The position numbers were made by a program, and so were the translations under genes. 64,000 nt of DNA, taken from NCBI GenBank assembly GCA_949152475.1, contig OX424570.1:2406181-2470180 (forward strand), written 5' to 3'. This stretch comes from Terebella lapidaria. Lineage: Eukaryota; Annelida; Polychaeta; Terebellida; Terebellidae. The notes below the pieces were generated by a model. That model was not told the origin of the DNA, made no database searches, and saw nothing but the letters and a program-made list of their open reading frames with translations. This document shows positions 54,119-64,000 of the stretch, piece after piece (the stretch's first letter is position 1; each line of letters starts with the position of its first letter).

Positions 54119-55812
54119 AGGTTACCGGACCCATGGTCCGATAACCTATTGGCATGGCGTTGCGTCTGTCGTCCGTCGTCGTCCACATTTTTATCTTTTT
54201 TGTTTACGGGCGAATTCTTCTGAAATTTTGCACAAAAATACTTAAAAATAATTCAGGAAGGAGGTGTTTTTTAGTTTTTTGATTTTCGCATTTTTTTCCA
54301 AAATGGCGGCCGTTTTCGACGAAAAATGCCTGATTTTGGACTTTGGTGGCCATTTTCTCAAAATCTGTTCAGTAACTTTTTTTCTTTTTGATACTTAACA
54401 CTCCTCATATGTACCCCTATGATGTCTATAAATTTCGTTGCGCTTGAATCGCTCGAAGTGGGCCATTTTGGCCCAAACTCGGCCCAAATGGGACTTTCCC
54501 ATGTTAAATTCTCCTATGCTTTATAATGGGACACATTATGCCTAATATCTCACTTAATATTGAGATTAGAGACTAGGAATCAATTGTGGACATATAGGAA
54601 ATGATATATGCTGAATATCCTCGTGACCTTGAATTTGACCTCTGACCTCAATTCAAGGTCAGAGCCTAAAATGGCTGATATCTCGCTTATTATCGACTCT
54701 ACAGCTTAGCAATCAATTGTGGACATATAGGAAATGATATATGCTGAATATTCTGATGACCTTGATTTTGACCTTTGACCCCATTTTCAAGGTCATAGGA
54801 CAAAATGGCTAATATCTCGCTTGTTATCGACTTTACAGCTTAGGAATCAGTTATGAACATATAGGAAATGATATATGCAGATTATTGTCATGACCTTGAA
54901 GTTGACCTTTGACCTCGTTTTCAAGGTCACAGGACAAAATGGTTAGTATCTCACTTATTATCGACTCTACAGCTTAGGAATCAATTGTGGACATATAGGA
55001 AATGATATATGCTGAATATTCTGATGACCTTGAATTTGACCTTTGACCGCATTTTCAAGGTCATAGGACAAAATGGCTAATATCTCGCTTGTTATCGACT
55101 TTACAGCTTAGGAATCAGTTATGAACATATAGGAAATGATGATATGGCCATTTACGGGGGTTCATGAGTTACCTGTCATTTTTGTTTTCTCTCACTTCGT
55201 ATGCCTGATATGACTTTCTGTCCCCGGACTATGAGATTGGATAACGGACCCTGTTTTGTTTGCTCGGAATACTTGATACTGGGTATTGATTCCACGTCTA
55301 TGCAGATTATTGTCATGACCTTGAATTTGACCTTTGACCTCATTTTCAAGGTCACAGGACAAAATGTCTAATATCTCACTCGATTTTACAGCTTAGGAAT
55401 CAATTGTGGACATGTAGGAAATGATATACATGTATGCTGAATATTCTCGGACCTTGAATTTGACCTCTGACCTCATTTTCAAGGTCCAAGGACAAACTGG
55501 CTCATATCTTGCTCCTCTATTGACTGTATGGCTTGGGAATCAATTGTGGACATGATATAGAAAATGATATACACTGAATATTTTGATGACGTTGAATTTG
55601 ACCTTTGCCCCTTCATTTTCAAGGCCACAGCACAAAATTGCTAATATCTCGCTGATTATTGAATTTACAGCTTAGCAATCAACTGTGGACATGATATATG
55701 CTTAATGTTATATATGCTGAATATTCTCTTGACCTTGAATTCAACCAGTGACCTGGCTAACATCTAAAATATTAAACATTGTCCGGTAACCTATCTTCGG
55801 CCCTTGGCCTAA
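54119..55812. mobile_element. Hairpin-ended tandem-core element (HT1, copy 2), insertion proven by empty site
   Basis: Same ends as 31222-32639 (AGGTTACCGGACC at the left, GGTAACCTATCTTCGG then GGCCTAA at the right) and a ~133-bp core with more units. The sister duplication reads TTTGCTTTTTTCCGTTGC at 63018, uninterrupted. Here TTTTTT stands on both sides (54113-54118 and 55813-55818). The insertion therefore added the element plus six Ts and came after the 4-kb duplication. A Penelope-like tail is nested at 55141-55300. Confidence 0.9.
55141..55300 (+). mobile_element. Penelope-like 3' tail inserted in HT1
   Basis: The core unit AGGAAATGATATATGCAGAT is split: 160 bp starting GATATGGCCATTTACGGGGG and ending GATTCCACGTCTA lie between its halves. 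It matches the tail at 22440-22596. This is a strongly 5'-truncated recent insertion, the youngest layer at this place. Confidence 0.8.
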
Positions 55813-55951
55813 TTTTTTCCGTTGCTTGATTGTCATTATCAGCATTAGTCCTCAAGTCACCTTTAGATAAAGGTTGACTAGGTCCAACTCCTCTCCACTC
55901 ACCCAGGGATAAAGGATGATTAAGCCCAATTGCTCTGCATTCACCCTAGTA

Positions 55952-57798
55952 CTGTAATAACACTGTAATTACACCTATTTTCGCGAGAGCTTTTTCGCGA
56001 GGCCTTCAGTCGCGAATATTAGGCTCGCGAATATAAGTCTCGATGAAACGGACGCTGAAAGGCTAGCCATGATACACATGATATAGGCTTACATGTATGA
56101 CTTTACATTGGTTTTTGCAGGAATATAAGAAAATTGCAACTATATTACTATTCATCGTCCTGCTAAAGCAACAAAATCATACATGCAGATCTATATCATA
56201 CTTTTCAATTTACAAGTTATTTTATGGACGTATTCAATACTGGTGCTGAGACGAGTGTCCTCTGTTTCTGATCGTGTAATAATAGTCAGGGTGAATCTAC
56301 TGCGATATTATTATATATGTATACGCATCCAGCACTGCTACACATCCAGTATCTGTAGCATGGTGCTACAGATACCTATTATTGATATCATCAGATTGTG
56401 ATGAGGACAATGGAAATAAATATAATATGATCCATCAACACCATGTTTATTTACACATTCCAGAAAGCTATGCCAGCGCATCATCTTTACAGATTTAGCG
56501 ATAAAATTAAACATTTGTTTTTGCCTACATACTGTTACAGAGATTATGATAGGTGTTACAAGATTTGGACTCAAAATGACACGAGTCCATGCTAGTGAAT
56601 TATAATCGAAGTTCGAACACCAATCAAAGGAACAATATGCAGTCATTTGATTGTGACTAATTCAACTAGCGCATCTCCCCCAAAAATACACGAACACGGT
56701 TCATTGCTTTTGGTCAGTGCCGACAGACACGAACTTTGGAGTTTGATACAGTCACCATTCTAGACATCATCAATGATTGCAAATGAATGAGTGGCAGAAC
56801 CGGCTTCGTGGTGACAGTTGGTAATAATCATAATGACTACTTTGACATACATGTACGGCCGACCGTTACAGGTGTGAGTGTGAGGGATTAATCGGTGGGT
56901 TTACACAAACACAACGATATATTTTTTATGACAGGGCAGGTGAATATTATATGATATAACACATCAAAATGGTAACTCCCCCTATCTCCCATATACTACG
57001 TAAAAATACAACTTGTGAAAGCTATCTGGGAGGGCGCGTTTCACTAAGGCAGTTTCCCCGCGGGGACAAACATGTAAGTGCCAGTTTTATATCGATGCAT
57101 TATTACTCTTATTAATTTTTCTGTGCGGGACGCAATATGCTCCAAAGCGAGAGGGTAGTCTACCCCGATGACTCCGTAAATGTATGCTACTATACCATAT
57201 GATTGCTACATGTAATACTAGTATCATAACACATTTATTACGTTGTCCGTTAGATAATCATGTTATACAATTAATAGTTGTCCACACTCATAACAAGTTG
57301 AATTATTTTCATGATATGAATTGATAAATTGTTAACGTTGTGTTTCTGATATCGAGTTATTTCATGGTCAATCTGAAAGTTCTATAGTTTCATCATGTCA
57401 TTATAAAAATACATATTGATTGTCATACTATCATGCTTTCATCATTATTGCCATGTACATATTGTGAATATTGTTGTGTCTTAAACGTTGTATATTATTG
57501 TGCTGCCAGTTTTGTTTATTCACGTTGTAAATAGTCGCACTCGCAGAGACCTTCACATAGGGCTTGCCCTGCTTGTCAATGTTCAATGTTAATAAAATAT
57601 GTTTACACCAAGTGCCAGTTTTATAACAAACCCGAACAGTAATCAGAGCCAAAGTATAATACACGACATGAGACACGAAATCAAAAATGACGTCTTGATC
57701 GTGGATTTACGAATTTTTTCGGGGGGTTACATTCGCGAGAATAAAGCTTCGTGAATATGTCCGTATGGGGCAACTCGCGAAAATAGGTGTAATTACAG
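55952..57798. mobile_element. TA-flanked non-autonomous DNA transposon, 1.85 kb, insertion proven by empty site
   Basis: The ends CTGTAATTACACCTATTTTC and GAAAATAGGTGTAATTACAG are inverted; the left end carries an extra CTGTAATAACA in front. TA flanks both sides, and the sister copy at about 63160 reads CACCCTAGTATAAAGGG without the element. Subterminal TCGCGAATAT words occur at both ends. Open frames inside (for example 56183-56401) show no DDE transposase motif. It belongs to the Tc1/mariner-like type by target site only. Confidence 0.85.
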
Positions 57799-58367
57799 TA
57801 CAAAGGGCGCTTAGGTCCATGTCCTTCCCATATATCCCGTACTCAGGGTTGGTGGTTCTGTAGGCCGTTCAATCAACTTTGATTTAGTGGTGATTTAATA
57901 TGCATTTCTTCCAGCATACTCTGATGTATGTTGTCATTTTTGCCACCTTTGAACAAAGGGTGTTTAGATATCTAAAACTCTAAAAATAAAGGGTAGTTAG
58001 TCAGGTCCACAATCCTCTCCACGCTTTGAAATAAAGAGTGATTATGGCTCTACTCCTTACAACATTAGGTCCCACGTTCCTTTGTTTTTGACTTTCAGCG
58101 GCTTTCATGATTTTCAAATAATGAACTTTTATCTTACCTTGTTATTTTTCAGTTTTAACTGGATATATTTTGTGTACTGTAACTTTGACTTTTAATGTAT
58201 TAACATATATTAAAAAAACTGAATTTTTTTTCAAATAAGATCTCATATCAAGATTCCACATAATACATGTAGAGGCAAGTTGGTCCAGAAGACGACCATA
58301 ATGTTTCTTCAAATCAGTCAACTTAAGGGTGGGTTGAACTCGGTTTTAATCATTACCTGGAATGTCT

Positions 58368-58720
58368 TATATGCAACATCAATGAGCAAAGATCTTCCAC
58401 AGAGAGATACAATTCGTAAATGCACGTTTCTCAGTTCTCACGATATGTTCTCCGGTTATTTTTGGTCTGTTATGAGTGATATTGACTGTGCAAATATGAA
58501 TTGACCATGAAGGCGACCTTGAACTTTAAAAAAGACTTCATAGATGGATTTCTTGTGCAAAAAACATGGAAGAAGTGGTGTTACAAAAGACTGTAGTTCG
58601 AACAGAAGCCGAGATATGAGGTTTTCTTTGTTTTGCTGGTGGCCATATTGGATTTTGCGCAAAACGGCCACCAGGGGGCTATGCTAACCTGTTATGAAAT
58701 CCTCAAACCCACTTCCCTCT
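58368..58720. other. Spacer between duplication copies
   Basis: Not shared with copy 2. Plain sequence with short frames and nothing recognisable. Confidence 0.5.
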
Positions 58721-58739
58721 GGAAAGTGGGGAATGAATA

Positions 58740-61320
58740 AAAATTCAACTTCAGATTGTTCAGTAGCTGCGTGGCTGTGTACTTTTCCAGCAGATCAGAA
58801 AATGTGGGTTCACTGTCCTATATGTGTTGCTGTAGTTCTGCCTGTTTGATGGGCTTCTGGGGGTCCTGCAAAGAGTTCATCAAAGAGTCTACTCACTGGT
58901 TGCTGCTTTGATGCATGGGACATCTTCATCATTGATGACACGTGACTTTCCAAAAGCAACAGTATTTGCTTTTTTAGTTGTTTCGGTGGACACTGTTGAT
59001 GTTGATGCAAATTGGTCTTACTTTTGCACTCGCTTGTCTTCTCGATCGTCTCTTCTGTCTGGTCGCTCATCGTCGTCCTACTTTGTATCTGTGTCTGGCT
59101 GGGCCTTGCACATGATGCTGAGCAGCGGAGCGGACTGTACGGATATCTTTATACCCAAGTCGATGTCATAGTGTTTGCCCGCCGTCTCGACCATGTTATT
59201 AGCTCTACAGTGTACCAGGAAAATGCGTACTGGTAGTTGATGTTGAATGCTCTTCGCACCTTATGCCTAGGTCACATTTGCACCGGTCGCCTGCCGATGC
59301 GAATACATCGGTGGTTCTCACCGAAATGCTTGAAGTCTCCATGATGCTCCGTCTCCAACTCTGCCATCAAAGTATCGAAATGGCCATATAGCAGGGCGTC
59401 TCATCAGCCACGACCGGATCCACCATCTCCGGCGACTGCGACGTTGCACCCTAGAAACCCTCTCATCCTCCTCCTGCACCTCCTCCTTGGAGGTGACGAG
59501 CACGGGCATAGGCTACTGCATCTGCAGCCAAGCAAACCTCACTCTCCGAAGAGGAACTACCATCCTGCCAACTTCTTCTTCTTCTGGATACTGTGTCGCT
59601 TAGACGAAAATTAATAGACAAATAATTAATAGACAAATCAATAGACAAAAAAATTAATTATTAAAAATTAATTAACAGACATAATTAATAAAAATGATTA
59701 GACAAATCGCTGTGCTCGTTGAGGTAGGCCTTCAATTTTATCCATAACATAATGGGTATCGACCGGCCAACCAATCACGCCCTACCGGAGACCCAACGGT
59801 ACCCTACTGATAACTGCTAGGTGACCGTCTCGTATGTACAAATCGGCCGAATATCGGAAAAGCACCTCCCGCACATCCATCGGTGCCAGGCATGATACCC
59901 TGCGTTGAATGTCTCGTATGTCAAAATTGATCGATAATATGAAAAACACTCACCGCACCTCCATTGGCGCATGACAGGATACCCGGCCGATAAATTTGGT
60001 TGATCCAGCGGTCGATCCACCATTTTTTCCATCGGTCACCACAAGAAAATAACTACATAACGCAAGAAATAACGTTATTTTTTCCCATGCCACCACCGAC
60101 GTGTCTACAATGTACGATTGTTGCCCGATAGTCACGGATGACCCTCCGGCGCTCGGTGGGTGATCGGTCGAAATGGCCAAATTTCAGCCTTTCCACGCAT
60201 TGTAACCACATCCGAGGAGGCATCGGTGCAAATGTGACTTAGGCTTTATGCAGATACGACACCAAACAATTTCGGTCCCATGACAAGCTTAAAGGGCCCG
60301 TGGTTGTGCAGGGTTTTGTGGTTTTGATTATGCACGATATGCATCTAGTCGTATTTGTAGGCCTTCATAACTTCATCGACTGTCAAGGAGCGTAGCACGC
60401 CAGGACGTTTTCCATTGGTGACCAGCAACACCAAAACCAGGTTTCTCCTGTAGACATGTCCCATCAGCTCGGTTCCCAACGTCTCTCCCAACGGTGTCCT
60501 CTTAGGTAGACTCTCGTTGCACGGTCTTCAAGCATCTCTGCTGCACAGTTTTCAAGTTGGCCATGATGGTTTCTGTGCACCAAGTACTCGTCAAGGTTGG
60601 GTCAAGGCCAAGTAGTCCAGGAAGTGACCCTGCGCCAAATATAATTTCTGACCGTGCCCCATTTCAGGTTTAACCTGTTATTCAGGACTAGGATGGCATC
60701 GTCATTTCCTCCCTTCTCCAGAATAGTCAGTAGTTGCAGCTGCTCGGGCCGCACCATGTCACCCATCAAAGTCTGTAGCAACCTTTCCACCATCATGACA
60801 ATCTTCTGGACTTGTTTCTCCTCGTGTCTCTCTGTACGACCGAGGTCGGGACTGATCCACTAGCCACCTGTCATGCTTGACATGTAATATTGGAATGGCT
60901 TCATCCAGTCTGACAAAAGAGATTGTTCACCATGTTCTTTTACCGCACTGGCGACGGCGGCAATCCTAAGAGTTTCTTCTTTTGACAAGACATGCTCCAA
61001 GGGCAAATGGTAAATTACGAGCCGAGCGCCGGTCTACAAACAACCCATGACTGAACAAGCCATCCTTTGGCGCTTCAAAACTGGGCTCTGTGACCTCCGT
61101 TTTCATCAACTCGCTATAACGAAACTTTGGGATGTCGGGGTGGCAGTGCCTAAAGTGTTTGGGCAAGTACACGACCTCAACCTGGTACGCGTTTCCTTGT
61201 TCATTCTTCACAGGGCACGGGCGCTTTCTCCTTTCGCTGGTAGAGCCATCATCATTCACCTGCATCTTTGACTGCTGCTGATCCCTCAGGAAGGTGGCTC
61301 GAGGCTGGTTAATGTTGCTG
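58740..61320 (-). pseudogene. Unrecognised coding-like stretch, copy 2
   Basis: Counterpart of the 50866-52500 locus. Conserved minus-strand segments include VYLPKHFRHCHPDIPKFRYS (about 61170), ETLRIAAVASAVKEHGEQSL (about 60960) and KAYKYD, MHIVHNQNHKTLHN pieces near 60330. It is more broken than copy 1 and split by a DNA element (59265-60245). It is certainly not expressed as one intact protein. Confidence 0.4.
59265..60245. mobile_element. TTA-flanked MITE-like element, 0.98 kb, insertion proven by empty site
   Basis: The ends GCCTAGGTCACATTTGCACC and GGTGCAAATGTGACTTAGGC are inverted with one mismatch. TTA stands on both sides (59262-59264 and 60246-60248). Copy 1 reads GCACCTTACGCAGATACG at 51416, uninterrupted. 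The 3-bp TTA target is usual for PIF/Harbinger. The interior is GC-richer than its host and has diverged copies of a ~110-bp module (TCTCGTATGT..AAAAGCACC). No transposase is visible. Confidence 0.85.
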
Positions 61321-62139
61321 ATTAAAAATTGTCTAAAGCATTTTATTTCAAGAAATAATTCAGCAATACAATGATACAGACCTTCTTCTCCTTTTTCTTG
61401 CTTTTCTTTCCCTTTACAGAAACATCAATTTCAATACAAGGAAATAGAAATAGGTGAACAAATATGTGCGTCATGATGACATTATTGCATATCTTTGAAA
61501 TAAACTTCCTGCTATATGTACGTATGTTAAGAGTACACGTGAAGAAATTCAGAAGTCTTGTGAAATGTATATTAATTTGGTAAAACACACAACAGAAACT
61601 CTGCCTAATTTGCGTGCTTAAGATGAGGCAACAATTTCTCACCAACTTTTTTGTCTTGAATGAAATAAAAATTCCAACATTTTTTGAGATTTTTTTTCGA
61701 AATATATACATGCATGCATAATTATATCCATTACACTAGGTAAGGCAACATAGAATCAGTATAACGACCGTATAGACACTTTTGTCACCCCGGTTGTGAC
61801 ACCACGAATATTATCTCACATATGTTTTGTAAAACCAGATTTTCAAACCAAGCTAAAAGATTTTTTGGACACAACTATTTTGAAATCTCACCAGATGAGC
61901 TATGTGGATGTGGTGAAGAGGTGAAGAGCCTGCATGGAGGAAGACTCGGAGGAGGACAATTCAACGAGATTTTGAGGATATCAATGAAAAAATGAATGAT
62001 ACTATTTTTTGATCAAACAAATGACTCGTGTTAATATTGTGCATGCCCTGCACGTGTAGTTGACATTTTTTATTCTATCATATATGGAATTTTCTCCGAT
62101 ATTTGATGCTGTATATAAAACAAACATGAATACTATATT

Positions 62140-62240
62140 TGGTCAGACTTTATTTTTATTCCAAAATGTTGTGTTTTAGGTCAGCTATTGGCCTCGTCAA
62201 AATTTAGTTGTATTGATGGTAATAGTTGATACTTACTTGT
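62140..62240 (+). repeat. Family A, right-end fragment (copy 2)
   Basis: Counterpart of 53265-53365, closer to the family consensus (GTCAAAATTTAGTTGTATTG, GGTAATAGTTGATAC). Confidence 0.6.
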
Positions 62241-62556
62241 ACAAAGGTACTTGTGCCCATGCATCCTTAGACGGTGCGGTCATTTCTGCGCTTTTCAGAC
62301 ACAATTGAGAAGCGCGAAGATTCCAAATTGCGAAAACATTTTGGAGTTTTTTGAAGCCAATCAATTCTGCGAGCCTTTTAAAACTGCGAAATATTTTTGA
62401 ATTCAACATTTTGCCATGTTCAAAACTTTTTATGAACGTCATCATGATCTTGTCAGTAATGTATGTACATAATGTATAGTAAATGTAAATATCGACCTGT
62501 TGCAATATTCTGAGATCGTAATATATTCCGTAAAAACTTACTACAAACAATTTTTG

Positions 62557-63008
62557 GAATAGAAAAATGCCAGCCACACTGTGTCATACATTTATTGTTG
62601 GTGTTGGAATTTCTGGATTGAGGACATCTCTGAATAATGGTTAGAATAGACAAAAAGGCCAGCCACACTGTGTCGTTCATTTTTTGTTGGTGTTGGACAT
62701 CTCTAGATTGCGGACATCTATGCATAATGTTTGGAATAGGAACAAAAACCAGCCACACTGTGTCTTTCATTTATTGTGGTTTTGGACATCTCTGGATTAA
62801 GGACCTCTTTGGGTTGATGACAAACCTACCACAAACAATCTTTGGAATAGAAATAAAGGCCAGCAACACTGTGTCATTAATTTATTGTGGTGTTGGACAT
62901 CTCTGAATTGAGGACAAACCTATCCCAAACAATCTTTGGAATAGAAATAAAGGCCAACCACACTGCGTTAATTCATTTATTGTTGGTGCTGGACATCTCT
63001 GGATTGCG
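62557..63008. repeat. Tandem repeat, unit about 85-110 bp (copy 2)
   Basis: Five to six units of the GCCAGCCACACTGTGT array, at least one more than in copy 1, so the array changed length after the duplication. Confidence 0.85.
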
Positions 63009-63713
63009 GACCTCTCTTTGCTTTTTTCCGTTGCTTGAGTGTCATTATCAGCATTAATCCTCAAGTCACCTTTAAATAAAGGGTGACTATGTCCAACTCC
63101 TCTCCACTCACCTTGAGTTAAAGGGTGACTAAGCCCAATTGCTCTGCATTCACCCTAGTATAAAGGGCCCTTAGATCCATGTCCTTCCCATATATCCTGT
63201 ACTCAGGGTTGATGGTTCTGTAGGCCGTTCAATCAACTTTGATTTAATGGTGATTTAATATGCAGTTCTTCCAGCATACTCTGATGTATGTTGTCATTTT
63301 AGCCACCTTTGAACAAAGGGTGTTTGATATCTAAAACCCTGATATAAAGAGTAGCTAGTCATGTCCACAATCCTCTCAACGCTTTGAAATAAAGAGTGAT
63401 TATGGCTCTAATCCTTACAACATTAGGTCCCACGTTCCTTTGTTTTTTTACTTTCAGCGGCTTTCATGATTTTCAAATATTGAACTTGTTATTTTTTAGT
63501 TTCAACTGGATATATTTTGTGTACTGTAATTTTGATTTTCATTGTATTACCATATATTAAATAGCTGAATTGTTTTTCAAATAAGATTTCATATCAAGAT
63601 TCCACATAATACATGTAGAGGCAAGTTGGTCCAGGAGACGACCATAATGTTTCTTCAAATCAGTCAACATGAGGGTGGGTTGAACTCGGTTTTAATCATT
63701 ACCTGGAATGTCT

Positions 63714-64000
63714 TATGTTGTAGGGGTTGTGTTCATGAAACACTGACACAGCGGGAGTTATATGGTGTTCATTTCAACTCCGAAAATTACCCTGCAATGA
63801 TATATATACAGATGAGTGACCAAGTTAAAACAACGATATCAAATATGAATACTTACAATGAACAACTACGTTCAAACTCGATCGATCAAACTAAAAATAT
63901 GAATATGGAATGAATATGATAATCGGATGAAATGAATGGAAACCCACAATAACCTGCTTACCCCTGGTGTTGGTGTTAAACTGTGCAGGGGTAACTGGCC
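63714..64000. other. Right edge, no feature
   Basis: Short open frame at 63626-63913 without motif. The last ~40 bases are unrelated to copy 1. Nothing recognisable. Confidence 0.4.

Larger units (their letters stand above)
50886..58367. repeat. Tandem duplication of a ~4-kb unit, copy 1 (with two later insertions)
   Basis: Begins GTGGGGAATGAATAAAAATT and ends ACCTGGAATGTCTTAT, matching 58721-63713. Subtracting the HT1 element (1694 bp plus T-run) and the TA-flanked element (1847 bp plus TA) leaves ~3.9 kb, close to copy 2 without its own insertion. Divergence is clearly greater than in the 35-47 kb duplication. Confidence 0.9.
58721..63713. repeat. Tandem duplication of the ~4-kb unit, copy 2 (with one later insertion)
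   Basis: Matches 50886-58367 over its whole length once insertions are removed. It holds the TTA-flanked element (59265-60245), absent from copy 1, and lacks HT1 and the TA-flanked element of copy 1. Confidence 0.9.

Noticed and set aside
53628-54120. 107- and 103-codon frames on both strands with repeated peptide motifs
   Set aside because: They follow the ~90-bp tandem repeat; the same happens at 62453-62906 in the sister array.
54119-55812. CRISPR-like array because of regular repeats
   Set aside because: Units are ~133 bp, contiguous and diverged, without unique spacers; it is the core of a eukaryotic mobile element.

Overview
The window looks like AT-rich nuclear DNA from an invertebrate animal, most likely a marine lophotrochozoan and perhaps a gastropod mollusc. 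The reasons are a single-exon galanin/allatostatin-A type neuropeptide receptor, abundant LINE and Penelope-like retroelement debris, and hairpin-ended non-autonomous elements with tandem-repeat cores that resemble families I know from mollusc genomes. The taxon is inferred from style and family content, not from a marker gene.

Only one gene is clearly intact: a rhodopsin-family GPCR on the minus strand (23774-25030), with a GC-rich, promoter-like stretch 0.5-0.9 kb upstream. Two further gene-like signals are weak or broken. One is a decayed C2H2 zinc-finger cluster (33850-34430, plus). The other is an unrecognised coding-like locus (50866-52500, minus) that recurs in worse shape at 58740-61320.

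The rest is repeats, layered by duplication. 0.1-7 kb: a 36-bp minisatellite split by two elements, plus old dispersed duplications. 7-8.8 kb: a poly-C-bearing inverted-repeat element containing a hAT-type MITE. 10-18.5 kb: a diverged segmental duplication, one copy of which gained a Penelope-like insertion and a TTAA MITE. 18.8-33 kb: many copies of a ~300-bp dispersed repeat (called family A here), Penelope-like tails, the GPCR, and a hairpin-ended tandem-core element (HT1). 34.5-47.3 kb: a CR1/L2-like LINE, then a near-identical ~5.07-kb tandem duplication carrying nested LINE, Mutator-like, TA-MITE and Penelope-like pieces; only its second copy holds a 1.7-kb element (HT2). 47.8-49.4 kb: a patch of repeated ATATGACACATTTG-like words and a ~516-bp tandem duplication. 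50.9-63.7 kb: a ~4-kb tandem duplication carrying the unrecognised locus. Three later insertions are dated there by intact empty sites in the sister copy: HT1, a TA-flanked element and a TTA-flanked element.

The main biological interest is this natural set of empty and filled sites, the two look-alike hairpin/tandem-core families, a Penelope-like tail that ends in a 63-nt snapback, and a receptor with VRY in place of DRY.
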